Positions 1-7,733 of a stretch of 64,000 nucleotides of DNA are shown here, in pieces. The notes under the pieces are model-generated. The model saw only the letters and a list, made by a program, of their open reading frames with translations, searched no databases and was not told the origin of the DNA. Position numbers and translations under genes: made by a program. Positions within the stretch are counted from its first letter, which is position 1, and each line of letters opens with the position of its first letter. Source of the DNA: Gemmatimonadaceae bacterium (lineage in GTDB: Bacteria; Gemmatimonadota; Gemmatimonadetes; Gemmatimonadales; Gemmatimonadaceae); NCBI GenBank assembly GCA_016742275.1, contig JACVCD010000018.1, positions 1 through 64,000 of the forward strand. Direction: 5' to 3'.

Positions 1-8
1 ACGCACGT

Positions 9-590
9 TTAGGTTGGCGGCAGGGTTAGTTTGGTAAAAGGGCCCGCGACCGGTCCATTGGCGCGTGTTTCTGTCAGCAACGCCATCGTGACCGCCGGCG
101 AGTGCACCACGGCCACCGAGGCAAACAGTAGTGAGAACGCCACCAGCTCCGGAGTAGGCGCATTGGCCAGCAGCGGCATCTGACTGCGCAGCAACATCAG
201 CGTGGCAGCAATGGCCGCAAAACTCAAAACGAGTTCACTCGACACCATCTTGAGAATGGCCGCACCACGCTCACGAATTTCCGACACCTGCAATTCCGCG
301 CCAGCCAGAAATGCAATGAGCGCAATGGCCAGATTGCTCACCGGCGTGAGCTCTACCAGCGCCGGTTTGGACACATATCCCAGCCCTGGCGGACCGAAAA
401 TGATACCGGCCACCAGATAGCCAACAATTTTCGGGATGCCGAGTGGTTTGACGAACTCGCCGACACTGTACGCGGCAAGAATCAGGAAGCCGAACAACAT
501 CAGTGTCGGCACACCACTGGTCGGACCGCCCAACACGAACACACCGCGCATCACAACATAGAGAACGAGCAGAATGACCAGACGTCGCAT
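9..590 (-). CDS. Kef/CPA2-type cation:proton antiporter, N-terminal fragment
   Basis: The 193-residue product is hydrophobic and matches the N-terminal half of the CPA2 (Kef-type) Na+/H+ exchanger fold: helices around residues 5-20 and 30-60, a GYLVAGIIFGPPGLG motif typical of the family, and a helix pair ending near VAVVHSPAVTMALL. Family members run to about 380-420 residues, but this one stops after a short non-family tail (GPFTKLTLPPT). Reading the other frames across the last 50 bases does not restore antiporter sequence, so a breakpoint or an assembly edge is likelier than a simple frameshift. Its ATG directly follows the upstream antiporter stop (TGAATG), implying translational coupling. 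Confidence 0.75.
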   Translation of the reverse strand: MRRLVILLVLYVVMRGVFVLGGPTSGVPTLMLFGFLILAAYSVGEFVKPLGIPKIVGYLVAGIIFGPPGLGYVSKPALVELTPVSNLAIALIAFLAGAELQVSEIRERGAAILKMVSSELVLSFAAIAATLMLLRSQMPLLANAPTPELVAFSLLFASVAVVHSPAVTMALLTETRANGPVAGPFTKLTLPPT

Positions 591-1949
591 TCAGCGCTCC
601 TTCTCGGTGGTGTCTACAGTTGAATCAACGGACGTATCGGACCGTGCATCAGTCGACGGGGCCTGTTCTTCCGGCGACTGCTGCAGAAACCCCGGCAGCG
701 CGTGCGTCATGGTCTCCGTCACGCTATCGATCATCGCACCTGTCGTGACAGAGATCTGCTCGAGCGGTGCCAGCAGCGGCGTAGCCACGGCGCGCACAAA
801 CCGCGCCGCAAAGAACTCGGAGAACAGCACCGACACGGCGGCACACGTGAAGATCAAATCTCCATACGGAAGACCGCGCCGCGAATAGTCGAACGCCAGG
901 GCAATGGTAAGACGTCCTTGTCCTATGAGTGCACGCCCCCAGTCGAGCCCTACGCTGGCTTGCGCCCCATTGAACCAGGTCACGATCCCCGTGCCCCACA
1001 GCTTGGCCAGCGTGCGCAGCACCACGTAGTGCATGATCACCAGCCACCACGCGATGTTGTTGTCCGGCTTCCATGACGCACCGGCCAACAGCAGCAGTGC
1101 GTAGTAGAGCGGCCGCTCACCCGTCCGCAGCACCTCCTGCACCGCACCGGGATGGCGCAACGAATTCACCAGGATCACACCCATCGCAAACAGCGCGAGC
1201 GATGGCGACAATCGCAAATACGCCGCCGCACCACTGGCCAGAATGATCGCCCCACCCAGCGAGATGAACAGACGATCGGAGCTTTGTTCACCACCAAGAA
1301 ACAGGTGAAAGAGCGTTCCACCAACGACACCAATCACCAGCGTGACCACCACCCACTCGGTGAGCGTGAGGGCACGCACCATCAGCGGCACCGTGTCGTG
1401 CATCGTGGCCATCAGAATGCCGAACGCCAGCACACTGAACACGGAGTTCAGATGATTCGCGACCTCGATCTGCTGCAGCACCGGCGCTGAGCGTTTGCGC
1501 TCACCAAAGGCCACATCGAGTCCAGCCGACGTGGACGCCACCGCGATCGCACCCAGCACCAGGCCGGGCGCGAGCACTTCACGCCACGGCGTCTGAAAGC
1601 CGTAGGAAATGGCCGACGTGGCGCCGGCACCCACCATCGCAAACGTGGCCAGACTCTCTACGAGCGATGTGCGATACGGCACCGACGGAATGCGCACCAA
1701 TCGCTGCAACCGAAGCGGCATGGCCGCCGAAATGCCCATCCACCCAATGCCAAGGATGATGATGGGTTCGAATGCTTCAATAGCCGTTGCTGAAAAAAGA
1801 CCGGTCACCTGCGGTCCAAGCAGCACGCCGAGCACGAGGTACTCCGCACCCGACACAATGAGCAAGCGCTTCGCGAGCCACTCATACGCCACATGCGTGG
1901 CGAGAAACGCCACCGCGGCAACAAGGATCAACAACAGGGGAGTGGTCAT
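591..1949 (-). CDS. Putative Na+/H+ or K+/H+ antiporter-like integral membrane protein
   Basis: The 452-residue product has about twelve hydrophobic segments over residues 1-400 and a hydrophilic tail rich in Ser, Thr, Glu and Asp (about 415-452). Composition, helix spacing and the coupled downstream Kef-type gene suggest a cation:proton antiporter-like transporter of the inner membrane; no family signature is strong enough to name the ion. The two genes abut (TGAATG), so they are probably made together and may form one transport unit. The ATG at 1949 follows no strong Shine-Dalgarno site. An 8-bp inverted repeat (ACCTGTCC/GGACAGGT, 1975-1998) lies just upstream and might be regulatory. Confidence 0.65.
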   Translation of the reverse strand: MTTPLLLILVAAVAFLATHVAYEWLAKRLLIVSGAEYLVLGVLLGPQVTGLFSATAIEAFEPIIILGIGWMGISAAMPLRLQRLVRIPSVPYRTSLVESLATFAMVGAGATSAISYGFQTPWREVLAPGLVLGAIAVASTSAGLDVAFGERKRSAPVLQQIEVANHLNSVFSVLAFGILMATMHDTVPLMVRALTLTEWVVVTLVIGVVGGTLFHLFLGGEQSSDRLFISLGGAIILASGAAAYLRLSPSLALFAMGVILVNSLRHPGAVQEVLRTGERPLYYALLLLAGASWKPDNNIAWWLVIMHYVVLRTLAKLWGTGIVTWFNGAQASVGLDWGRALIGQGRLTIALAFDYSRRGLPYGDLIFTCAAVSVLFSEFFAARFVRAVATPLLAPLEQISVTTGAMIDSVTETMTHALPGFLQQSPEEQAPSTDARSDTSVDSTVDTTEKER

Positions 1950-2055
1950 GCGATCGTCCGCTGGGGTTCACAGAACCTGTCCGAAATCCAGGACAGGTGT
2001 GAGACCTGCTCCCGCACTATACGGGTCCGACCATGCTCACCACAAGCACGACAAA

Positions 2056-2081
2056 CGATGCAACAACAATCACTTGCATCG
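2056..2081. promoter_or_regulatory. Inverted repeat, possible operator or leader hairpin
   Basis: A perfect 8-bp inverted repeat (CGATGCAA, 10-base spacer, TTGCATCG) lies about 95 bases upstream of the secreted protein gene at 2177, in the divergent region shared with the antiporter genes. The geometry suits a dimeric regulator; no regulator is encoded next to it. Confidence 0.35.
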
Positions 2082-2176
2082 AATCGACGCAAACCTCCGT
2101 GAATGTTCCGCACCGTTCGGAGCTCGTGGCATTGCCGATGCGATACATGGAATCGTCAGCAACCCTAGAGGACACC

Positions 2177-3103
2177 ATGTCACTGCATCGTTCGGCCCTT
2201 CGTGTTCGCGCGCTCCCCGTTCCTTCGTCCACCACCTCTTTGCCGCTCAAGGCGGCTGGCATCATGACGGCGTCCGCGATTGGCGCACTGGCAGTCGGTA
2301 CACTGTTTGCCAACACCGCGCGTGCAGAGACGGTGGATCGCGACAACCGCACGCTCTTCTCGTGGACTGGGCGAGTGGACCGCGAGGTATACATTACCAT
2401 GCGCGGACGCGATGTCCGCACCTCAGGGGAGGATGCGCGCCTCGGCAATCGCACCCGTGTCAACGAATCCTTGCCGCGTGGACGTGGTGAGGTCGTCGTA
2501 CGGCTGCAGAACGGACGTGGCGATGTGGACGTCGTGGAGCAGCCGTCGCAGCGCAACGGCTACACCACCACCATCCGTGTGCGCGACCCGCGCAGTGGTG
2601 CCGACAACTACAGTCTTGTGGCGTACTGGAGTGGCGACGACCGAATCGACGCTCGTCGGGATGATCGACGTGACGACCGCCGCGATGATCGTCGTGACGA
2701 TCGCTGGGAAGACCGTCAGGGCTCCAACGGTCGTGGTGGTGGATGGGGCCCGCCTCCGGGCCGTGGCAACGATCGTGGCGGTTGGGATGACCGCGGTGGT
2801 CGCCAGGACAACGGCTCCCTGCGCTGGAGTGGTCGCGTCGATGACGTCGTGGAAATCCGCATCAGCGGTCGTCGCGTCGAAACCATCACCCGAAGCGGTG
2901 TGCGGGTCAGCAACGTGAACTCCAACGTGCGCGGCGATGGCCTGCCGAATCGCGGAGTGTCGGTGAGCATCGATCGCCACAGCGGTCGCGGCAGTATCCG
3001 CGTCGTCCAGCAGCCCTCGGCGTGGAACAACTACACCGCGGTCATTCGCATCGACGACAGCGCCGGCGGCGCGAGCCAGTACGACTTCACCGCGTATTGG
3101 TAA
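2177..3103 (+). CDS. Secreted protein with two copies of a beta-rich domain joined by an Arg-Asp linker
   Basis: I do not recognise a named family. The 308-residue product opens with a long signal sequence (hydrophobic core about 28-44, cleavage near NTARA). Two homologous domains of about 95 residues follow. Each starts with WTGRVD or WSGRVD, carries a central arginine-rich strand region, then VEQPS or VQQPS, and ends with LVAYW or FTAYW at the C terminus. They are joined by a hydrophilic linker of repeated RRDD units followed by a Gly/Arg/Trp-rich stretch. The start at 2177 is preceded by AGAGG; a longer upstream frame exists but lacks coding character. A strong terminator follows at 3146. 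Confidence 0.8.
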   Translation: MSLHRSALRVRALPVPSSTTSLPLKAAGIMTASAIGALAVGTLFANTARAETVDRDNRTLFSWTGRVDREVYITMRGRDVRTSGEDARLGNRTRVNESLPRGRGEVVVRLQNGRGDVDVVEQPSQRNGYTTTIRVRDPRSGADNYSLVAYWSGDDRIDARRDDRRDDRRDDRRDDRWEDRQGSNGRGGGWGPPPGRGNDRGGWDDRGGRQDNGSLRWSGRVDDVVEIRISGRRVETITRSGVRVSNVNSNVRGDGLPNRGVSVSIDRHSGRGSIRVVQQPSAWNNYTAVIRIDDSAGGASQYDFTAYW

Positions 3104-3145
3104 GCCGTCTCAAGTCTCATATCTCATTACCTCCCGAAATGAAGA

Positions 3146-3179
3146 CGCGGGGCTCGTCCAAAGGACGGCCCCGCGTTTT
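3146..3179 (+). terminator. Rho-independent terminator
   Basis: A GC-rich stem (CGCGGGGC then CGTCC, loop AAA, GGACG then GCCCCGCG, one bulged T) is followed by TTTT. It lies 42 bases after the stop of the secreted duplicated-domain gene and would end that transcript. Confidence 0.85.
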
Positions 3180-3227
3180 CCATATCCCCTCAAAACTCGC
3201 AACTCAAAACTCCAAGCCGCAGTTCAG

Positions 3228-3298
3228 AGGCGCCGGTCGGAATCGAACCGACGGTGGGAGATTTGCAGTCTCCTGCCTTACCACTTGGCGACGGCGCC
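3228..3298 (-). tRNA. tRNA-Cys (GCA)
   Basis: On the minus strand the 71-nt sequence folds as a tRNA. The acceptor stem is GGCGCCG/CGGCGCC, the D-loop contains AAGTGGTAAGGC, the anticodon stem GGAGA/TCTCC encloses CT-GCA-AA, and the T-arm contains GGTTCGATTCC. Anticodon GCA and the U discriminator base identify tRNA-Cys. The 3' CCA is not encoded (CTG follows), so it must be added after transcription. Confidence 0.95.
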
Positions 3299-3429
3299 CA
3301 AACCATGAATGCCGAAGCGTCCACGGGAGCCGCAATGTATGCTGCCTATCTGACTATGGGTACCCACTCGACGTGCAATTCCCAGACACATTCGAGCGAC
3401 AGCCGCCAAACCCAACATCTTACCTCGCC

Positions 3430-3458
3430 TTGACAATAGTTGTTGCAACGGATATTGT
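3430..3458 (+). promoter_or_regulatory. Promoter of the MarR-family gene with probable operator
   Basis: TTGACA at 3430-3435 and TATTGT at 3453-3458 are spaced by 17 bases, eight bases before the ATG at 3466. The spacer contains the inverted element GTTG-TTG-CAAC. The decamer AATAGTTGTT (3435-3444) recurs upstream of the nitroreductase gene (3954-3963), which makes it a candidate MarR-binding half-site. The tiny leader leaves little room for a Shine-Dalgarno site. Confidence 0.6.
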
Positions 3459-3465
3459 TTTCTCC

Positions 3466-3924
3466 ATGTCAAACGTCGCCACCGCCCCACACGAAGAAAC
3501 CGCCCACAACACCACGGTGCACGCCCTCCGGGCAGCCGCGGCGCATGTGGAGCGGACGGTGGCCCGTGCCCTCGAACCCTTTGGTATTACCGCCGCACAG
3601 TTTGAGCTGCTCCAGGTCATCAGCCGCCAGGACAAGTCCGGCTGCTCCGAGCTTGGTCGTCAGGTCGCCGCTCCAGGCCCCGACATCACGCGTATGGTGG
3701 ATAGGCTCGATAGTGCTGGCTTGGTGTCGCGTTTGCGCGATGAAAAAGACCGTCGAGTAGTGCATGTCATGCTCACCGACAAAGGGCGAGCCATGCTCGC
3801 TGAAGTCCGCCCGGTGGTATGTAGTGCCGAACGCGGCGTATTTGCCGATGTGTCCCCGGAAGATCAGGAAACGCTGACTCGCGTGCTGGCTCATCTGCGC
3901 CGGCAATGTCCGGGCGGAATCTGA
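3466..3924 (+). CDS. MarR-family transcriptional regulator
   Basis: The 152-residue product is a winged-helix repressor of MarR size. An N-terminal dimerisation helix is followed by the recognition region (CSELGRQVAAPGPDITRMV, about residues 62-80) and a wing with the family hallmark DEKDRRVVHVMLTDKG (about 92-107). MarR proteins bind palindromes as dimers and release them on binding phenolics or oxidants; here the likely target is the nitroreductase gene 76 bases downstream, which shares a decamer motif with this gene's own promoter. The single Cys residues might sense oxidants, but this is inference. The ATG at 3466 is chosen because the upstream extension reads through the promoter and the tRNA-Cys region. 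Confidence 0.88.
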   Translation: MSNVATAPHEETAHNTTVHALRAAAAHVERTVARALEPFGITAAQFELLQVISRQDKSGCSELGRQVAAPGPDITRMVDRLDSAGLVSRLRDEKDRRVVHVMLTDKGRAMLAEVRPVVCSAERGVFADVSPEDQETLTRVLAHLRRQCPGGI

Positions 3925-3953
3925 CCACTGAAAAGAACCAGTTTTTTTGAACT

Positions 3954-3963
3954 AATAGTTGTT
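3954..3963 (+). promoter_or_regulatory. Second copy of the putative MarR half-site
   Basis: AATAGTTGTT repeats exactly the decamer in the marR-like promoter, 37 bases before the nitroreductase start codon. Its position between repressor and target suits co-regulation by the MarR protein. Confidence 0.45.
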
Positions 3964-4000
3964 TTCACAGATAGCTCCCAAGCAACAGGAAAAAACTAAG

Positions 4001-4678
4001 ATGCTCCGCTCCGATACCGCTTCCGCTTTCATCACCACCGAACACGAGATCCCAGGCGCGCACTCCGGCCCCTCACATCGCCTGTCCGCCGCCGAAGCCG
4101 CACTGGCTCGCCACTCAGTCCGTGTCTATCGCGATGAGCCCGTCACCGATGACGAGATTCGCACGCTGATCTCGCTCACAGGCCGTGCGCCCTCGGCGTT
4201 CAATCTCCAGCCGTGGCGATTCGTGGTCGTCCGCGATCAGACCACCAAGAACCAGCTCATGGCCGCCGCCCACGGACAGAAGCAGGTCGGCCAGGCGCCG
4301 GTAGTCATCGCCATGTACGCCGACATGGAAGACACGATGGCGCATCTCGACGAGGTCGTGCACCCAGACCTCGACGCTGACAAGAAGGCATCCACCATCG
4401 CCATGCTCAATCGGAATTTCGGTGGCATGACCCCCGAGGCGCGTGCGGCCTGGGCCAACAATCAGTCCAACATCGCGCTCGGCTACCTCCTGCTCATCGC
4501 CAAGTCGGAAGGCTTCGACACTTCCCCGATGCTCGGCTTCCAGGCTGACCTCGTGAAGCAGACACTTGGCATCCCCGCGCACGCGACCATGACCGCCATG
4601 GTGGCGCTGGGGCGAGGAGCGGACCACGGATTTCGGTCGCATAGACACACAGTCGAGCGCACGACCAGCTTTCGCTGA
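4001..4678 (+). CDS. Nitroreductase-family FMN oxidoreductase
   Basis: The 225-residue product belongs to the nitroreductase fold. RHSVRVY-DEPV near residue 40 and GRAPSAFNLQPWRFVVV (about 66-82) form the usual FMN-binding start, and a C-terminal MVALGRG segment follows. Such enzymes reduce nitro compounds or quinones with NAD(P)H. The marR-like gene just upstream suggests induction by an aromatic or quinone compound, as in quinone-stress systems. ATG at 4001 is used; alternative starts further up (3959) read through the promoter and the shared decamer. Confidence 0.85.
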   Translation: MLRSDTASAFITTEHEIPGAHSGPSHRLSAAEAALARHSVRVYRDEPVTDDEIRTLISLTGRAPSAFNLQPWRFVVVRDQTTKNQLMAAAHGQKQVGQAPVVIAMYADMEDTMAHLDEVVHPDLDADKKASTIAMLNRNFGGMTPEARAAWANNQSNIALGYLLLIAKSEGFDTSPMLGFQADLVKQTLGIPAHATMTAMVALGRGADHGFRSHRHTVERTTSFR

Positions 4679-4683
4679 GAGTT

Positions 4684-4756
4684 GAGAGGGTCGGAGTAAC
4701 GAGAATTCAGAAGCGCGATGGACATAGACATCAGAGTTCAGACTTCCGACCCTCTC
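4684..4756. repeat. Intergenic inverted repeat, possible terminator of the nitroreductase gene
   Basis: Arms GAGAGGGTCGGA (4684-4695) and TCCGACCCTCTC (4745-4756) pair perfectly over 12 bp around a 49-base loop. It starts six bases after the nitroreductase stop. There is no T-tract, so it may be a Rho-independent-like stabiliser or a dispersed repeat rather than a classical terminator. Confidence 0.5.
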
Positions 4757-4793
4757 ACCTCCCAGAATCGTGGTGGGATGATTAGGTCAGAGT

Positions 4794-5429
4794 ATGTCCC
4801 GCGAGACTCTCCCATTGTTTCCGTTGGGTGTGGTGCTGTTCCCAGGCACCGCGCTTCCATTGCACATATTCGAGCCGCGCTATCGGCAGATGCTGGCTGA
4901 TATTCGTGCAGGCAATTCGCGTTTCGGTCTGCTCACCAGCATCGAGGGTGTGGAAGAACGCGACCTGCCAGCTGGTCGCGTGGGCTGCGTGGCCGAAGTG
5001 ACCGATGTTGAAATGCTCCCCGATGGGCGCGCCAACATCGTAGTGCGCGGACGCGAACGCATTGCGCTCGATCAATTCGTCGAAGCTCGCGCGCCGTACC
5101 ATGTCGGCGACGTCGACGTGGTGCCAGACATTCCCGACACCAATGCGGTTGCGCTCACCGTGCAAGCCGGTGAGCTCGCCGCACATTTCCGTCGAGTCGT
5201 GGCCGCAGTGCAGCGTCTCAATAAGCAGACCAACGAACCGCCCACACTGCCTGATGCCGCTGCGCAGTTGCCGTGGGCGATTGCTGCCATGATTGATCTC
5301 GATGTCGGACAGCGCTACGAGTTGCTTGCAGAACGCAATCCCGCCAAACGCCTCGCGCAGATCGATGCCGTCATTCGGCGTGTACTGCCCGATCTCGAAC
5401 TGCGCGCCGCCATCGAGACTGAGAGCTGA
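4794..5429 (+). CDS. Lon N-terminal (substrate-binding) domain protein
   Basis: The 211-residue product consists of the LON-N (PUA-like) domain alone: LPLFPLGVVLFPGTALPLHIFEPRYRQML is the family signature at residues 6-34, and the C-terminal half is the usual helical bundle ending in a DLELRA segment. Stand-alone proteins of this kind lack the ATPase and protease domains of Lon. Their role is unclear, with substrate recognition or RNA/protein quality control proposed. No partner gene is adjacent. The start at 4794 precedes MSRETLPLFPL directly. Confidence 0.9.
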   Translation: MSRETLPLFPLGVVLFPGTALPLHIFEPRYRQMLADIRAGNSRFGLLTSIEGVEERDLPAGRVGCVAEVTDVEMLPDGRANIVVRGRERIALDQFVEARAPYHVGDVDVVPDIPDTNAVALTVQAGELAAHFRRVVAAVQRLNKQTNEPPTLPDAAAQLPWAIAAMIDLDVGQRYELLAERNPAKRLAQIDAVIRRVLPDLELRAAIETES

Positions 5430-5532
5430 GGAAAGGTACCCTACAGTTGACAATGTTGTGTGATGGCCGAACCTTTTCAGCTGCGTTCGGCAAGTAGCAG
5501 TGACCCATGTTGAACTTGTGGTACATGAAATC

Positions 5533-7692
5533 ATGACATCCCACAGACACCGCGTTCGGGCTCTCGTAGCGAGAGTCGCCATCGTGCTTGCAGCTTCCGC
5601 GGGCTGCGGCGATGGTGGAAAAGCGCCTGTTGATCCCACACCATCGGTAGCGACAACGATTGTCGCTTCCGTCTCTCGACTGACACTCACGGCCCTTGGC
5701 GCGACACAGACCGTGACGGCCTCAGCAAAGGACCAGCGGAACAACACCGTGTCCAATGCCGCGCTTTCCTGGTCTTCCGCAAATTCCGAAGTGGCGTCTG
5801 TCGACGCATCCGGACGGGTTACGGCCGTTGCGAACGGCACAACTGTCGTAACCGTCAGCACCGGTTCGGTTTCGACAACCGTCGATGTCATTGTTGCGCA
5901 AACGGCGACTACGCTCACAATAAGTCATGACAGTATTCGATTCAGCGCGCTGGGCGACACTGCTCGCCTGATCGCAACTGCACGTGACGCCAATGCTCGA
6001 CCAGTAGCCAATGCCGTGGTCCAGTGGGCAACCAGTGACAGCACTATCGCACGCAGTACTTCCAGCGGGCTTATAAGCGCTACCGGGAACGGCATGGCGC
6101 TCATCACGGCCACTACAGGTTCGACAACAGCCTCAACAACGGTTCGAGTATCTCAGACCGGCGTTTCGATAGCGATTTCACCAAGCGCGACGCAACTGAA
6201 TGCCGTCAACGACACCGTAACACTCCATGCAGTCGTTCGCGATGCGCTCGGACAAGCTGTTGTTGGAGCCGCAATCCAATGGAGCTCCAGCGACACAGCG
6301 GTTGCGACCATGAAGGCAGGTCTGATCAGGGCCGTAGGCAACGGAGAGGCGACGATAACTGCGGCTGTGGGAGCTATCCATCAAACCGCCCGGGTCCTAG
6401 TGACACAAACAGCAAAGTCAATTGCCGTTGGCGGAAGCGCCACCCGATCGTTGCCAGTCGGTGATGCGATCCACCTCTCCGCCGTCGTACGGGATGCAAA
6501 TGGCTGGCCGATTTCCAAAGCACCGCTAGCCTGGTCTTCCAGCGACAACGCCATAGCGCAAGTCAATGATGCCGGAGTCGTCACAGCAAATCGCCCCGGA
6601 GCCGCGACCATCATGGTTCGACCATTAACGGTCAGCGGAGTCACGGCCAACGTGGCAGTAACCGTACTGGCAACTCCACCACCTACCGTGCAGTTCACGT
6701 ATGTCAGTCCTTCCCGACGTAGCAACGCTGCAGATCAAGCGCGTTACCAAGCCATCCTGGACAGTCTGGCCAATGACGCCAGGTTCTCCTGGATTCCTGC
6801 GGTGGACAGACAAGCCTATGCTAGCGAGCTGGCGCTCTACCAAACCGGCATGCGCACCCAGGCGTATTTCGAACCGCAGGATGGAACGCCGTATCCCGGT
6901 AACAGTCAAAGCGCCATCGACGAGCGTGCGTCACAGGTCCGTGAACTTGTTGCACGCGTGGGAGAGTTCTACAGCTATCACACGCAGCGATCGATCTATC
7001 TCGCTCCACTTCAAGTCGTGCGACTCGAACAGAGCGCGCTTCACTATTGGACTCCGATGATCTGGTCGCCGACCAATGTCGACCGAAATCCGATCGTCAA
7101 CAGCATCACTACAGAATTGCGGCGTCGAGGTTACAAGAGCCCGAATCCAAACCCCACGCGGAGCGACACCATCCATGTCTACATCATGGATGGCGGCGGC
7201 GGATGGGCCGGTGCATGGATGTGGGAAAACTTTGGTGGACAAGCTGCCATCGGCGACGTGTCTGCATGCCTGTCACGTCCCGACATTCCAGGCGTGGAAC
7301 CTGCTGGGGCACGCGCGCGATGGCCCGGGCACATACAAACCAGTTGGGTCACCTGTACCTACAACCTTGCCCTCGGGACGGTAGTGCACGAGCTGGGGCA
7401 CAGCTTCGGTCTTCCGCATCCGGTGGACTTCCAGTGCGCTGGCCTTGGTGAGGCATTGGTCATGCAATCGCACTGGAATGCAGACATCCAGAGTCCCGGC
7501 TTCTTCAAGCCGATAGCCGGCGTTGGAACCAACATTGGGATCATGAAGCAGTGGGATGCTGGACTCTGCAAGCCAACAGACCTGACCAAGGGGTATCCTG
7601 TTGGTATCGGAACACCATCTCGGCCGAACGCGAGATACCGCTCGGAACTCGAGATTTTGCTCGACAATCCACACTTCAGAAGGAATCCCTGA
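5533..7692 (+). CDS. Surface lipoprotein: four Big_2 Ig-like repeats and a C-terminal metzincin domain
   Basis: The 719-residue product has a lipoprotein signal (hydrophobic run ending ASAGC near residue 30). Four Big_2-type Ig repeats of about 85 residues follow (roughly 38-395), each with an A-WSSS or WATS core and a V-A-V/I-G-G-T-A-T pattern. The C-terminal 300 residues carry a zinc-binding HELGHSFGLPH motif (residues 619-629, HExxHxxGxxH) and a later Met (644) in the position of the metzincin Met-turn, so a secreted protease is likely. Repeats probably present the enzyme outside the cell. The start is the ATG at 5533; a longer upstream GTG frame would push the signal sequence inward. Confidence 0.85.
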   Translation: MTSHRHRVRALVARVAIVLAASAGCGDGGKAPVDPTPSVATTIVASVSRLTLTALGATQTVTASAKDQRNNTVSNAALSWSSANSEVASVDASGRVTAVANGTTVVTVSTGSVSTTVDVIVAQTATTLTISHDSIRFSALGDTARLIATARDANARPVANAVVQWATSDSTIARSTSSGLISATGNGMALITATTGSTTASTTVRVSQTGVSIAISPSATQLNAVNDTVTLHAVVRDALGQAVVGAAIQWSSSDTAVATMKAGLIRAVGNGEATITAAVGAIHQTARVLVTQTAKSIAVGGSATRSLPVGDAIHLSAVVRDANGWPISKAPLAWSSSDNAIAQVNDAGVVTANRPGAATIMVRPLTVSGVTANVAVTVLATPPPTVQFTYVSPSRRSNAADQARYQAILDSLANDARFSWIPAVDRQAYASELALYQTGMRTQAYFEPQDGTPYPGNSQSAIDERASQVRELVARVGEFYSYHTQRSIYLAPLQVVRLEQSALHYWTPMIWSPTNVDRNPIVNSITTELRRRGYKSPNPNPTRSDTIHVYIMDGGGGWAGAWMWENFGGQAAIGDVSACLSRPDIPGVEPAGARARWPGHIQTSWVTCTYNLALGTVVHELGHSFGLPHPVDFQCAGLGEALVMQSHWNADIQSPGFFKPIAGVGTNIGIMKQWDAGLCKPTDLTKGYPVGIGTPSRPNARYRSELEILLDNPHFRRNP

Positions 7693-7702
7693 GGAGGAAG
7701 AA

Positions 7703-7733
7703 ATCGGGGAGTTTATCCTTTCAGCTTCCCGAT
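7703..7733. terminator. Convergent-gene hairpin
   Basis: ATCGGGGAG (7703-7711) pairs with CTTCCCGAT (7725-7733), nine pairs including one G-T, around a 13-base loop. It lies between the convergent metzincin and amidohydrolase genes and overlaps the stop of the latter (7713-7715). No clear T-tract is present. Confidence 0.4.

Noticed and set aside
1609-2490. 293-residue plus-strand frame
   Set aside because: Antisense to the antiporter gene and in the wrong frame with the signal-peptide protein at 2177; composition is not coding.
2640-2712. RRDD repeat region as a possible mobile repeat
   Set aside because: The short repeats are part of a coding linker and do not carry inverted ends or target duplications.
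3022-3465. Upstream extension of the MarR frame
   Set aside because: It would cross the terminator, the tRNA-Cys gene and the marR promoter; the true start is the ATG at 3466.
4782-5918. 378-residue minus-strand frame
   Set aside because: It is antisense to the Lon-N gene and to the Big_2 lipoprotein gene, both with clear domains; no homology pattern is seen.
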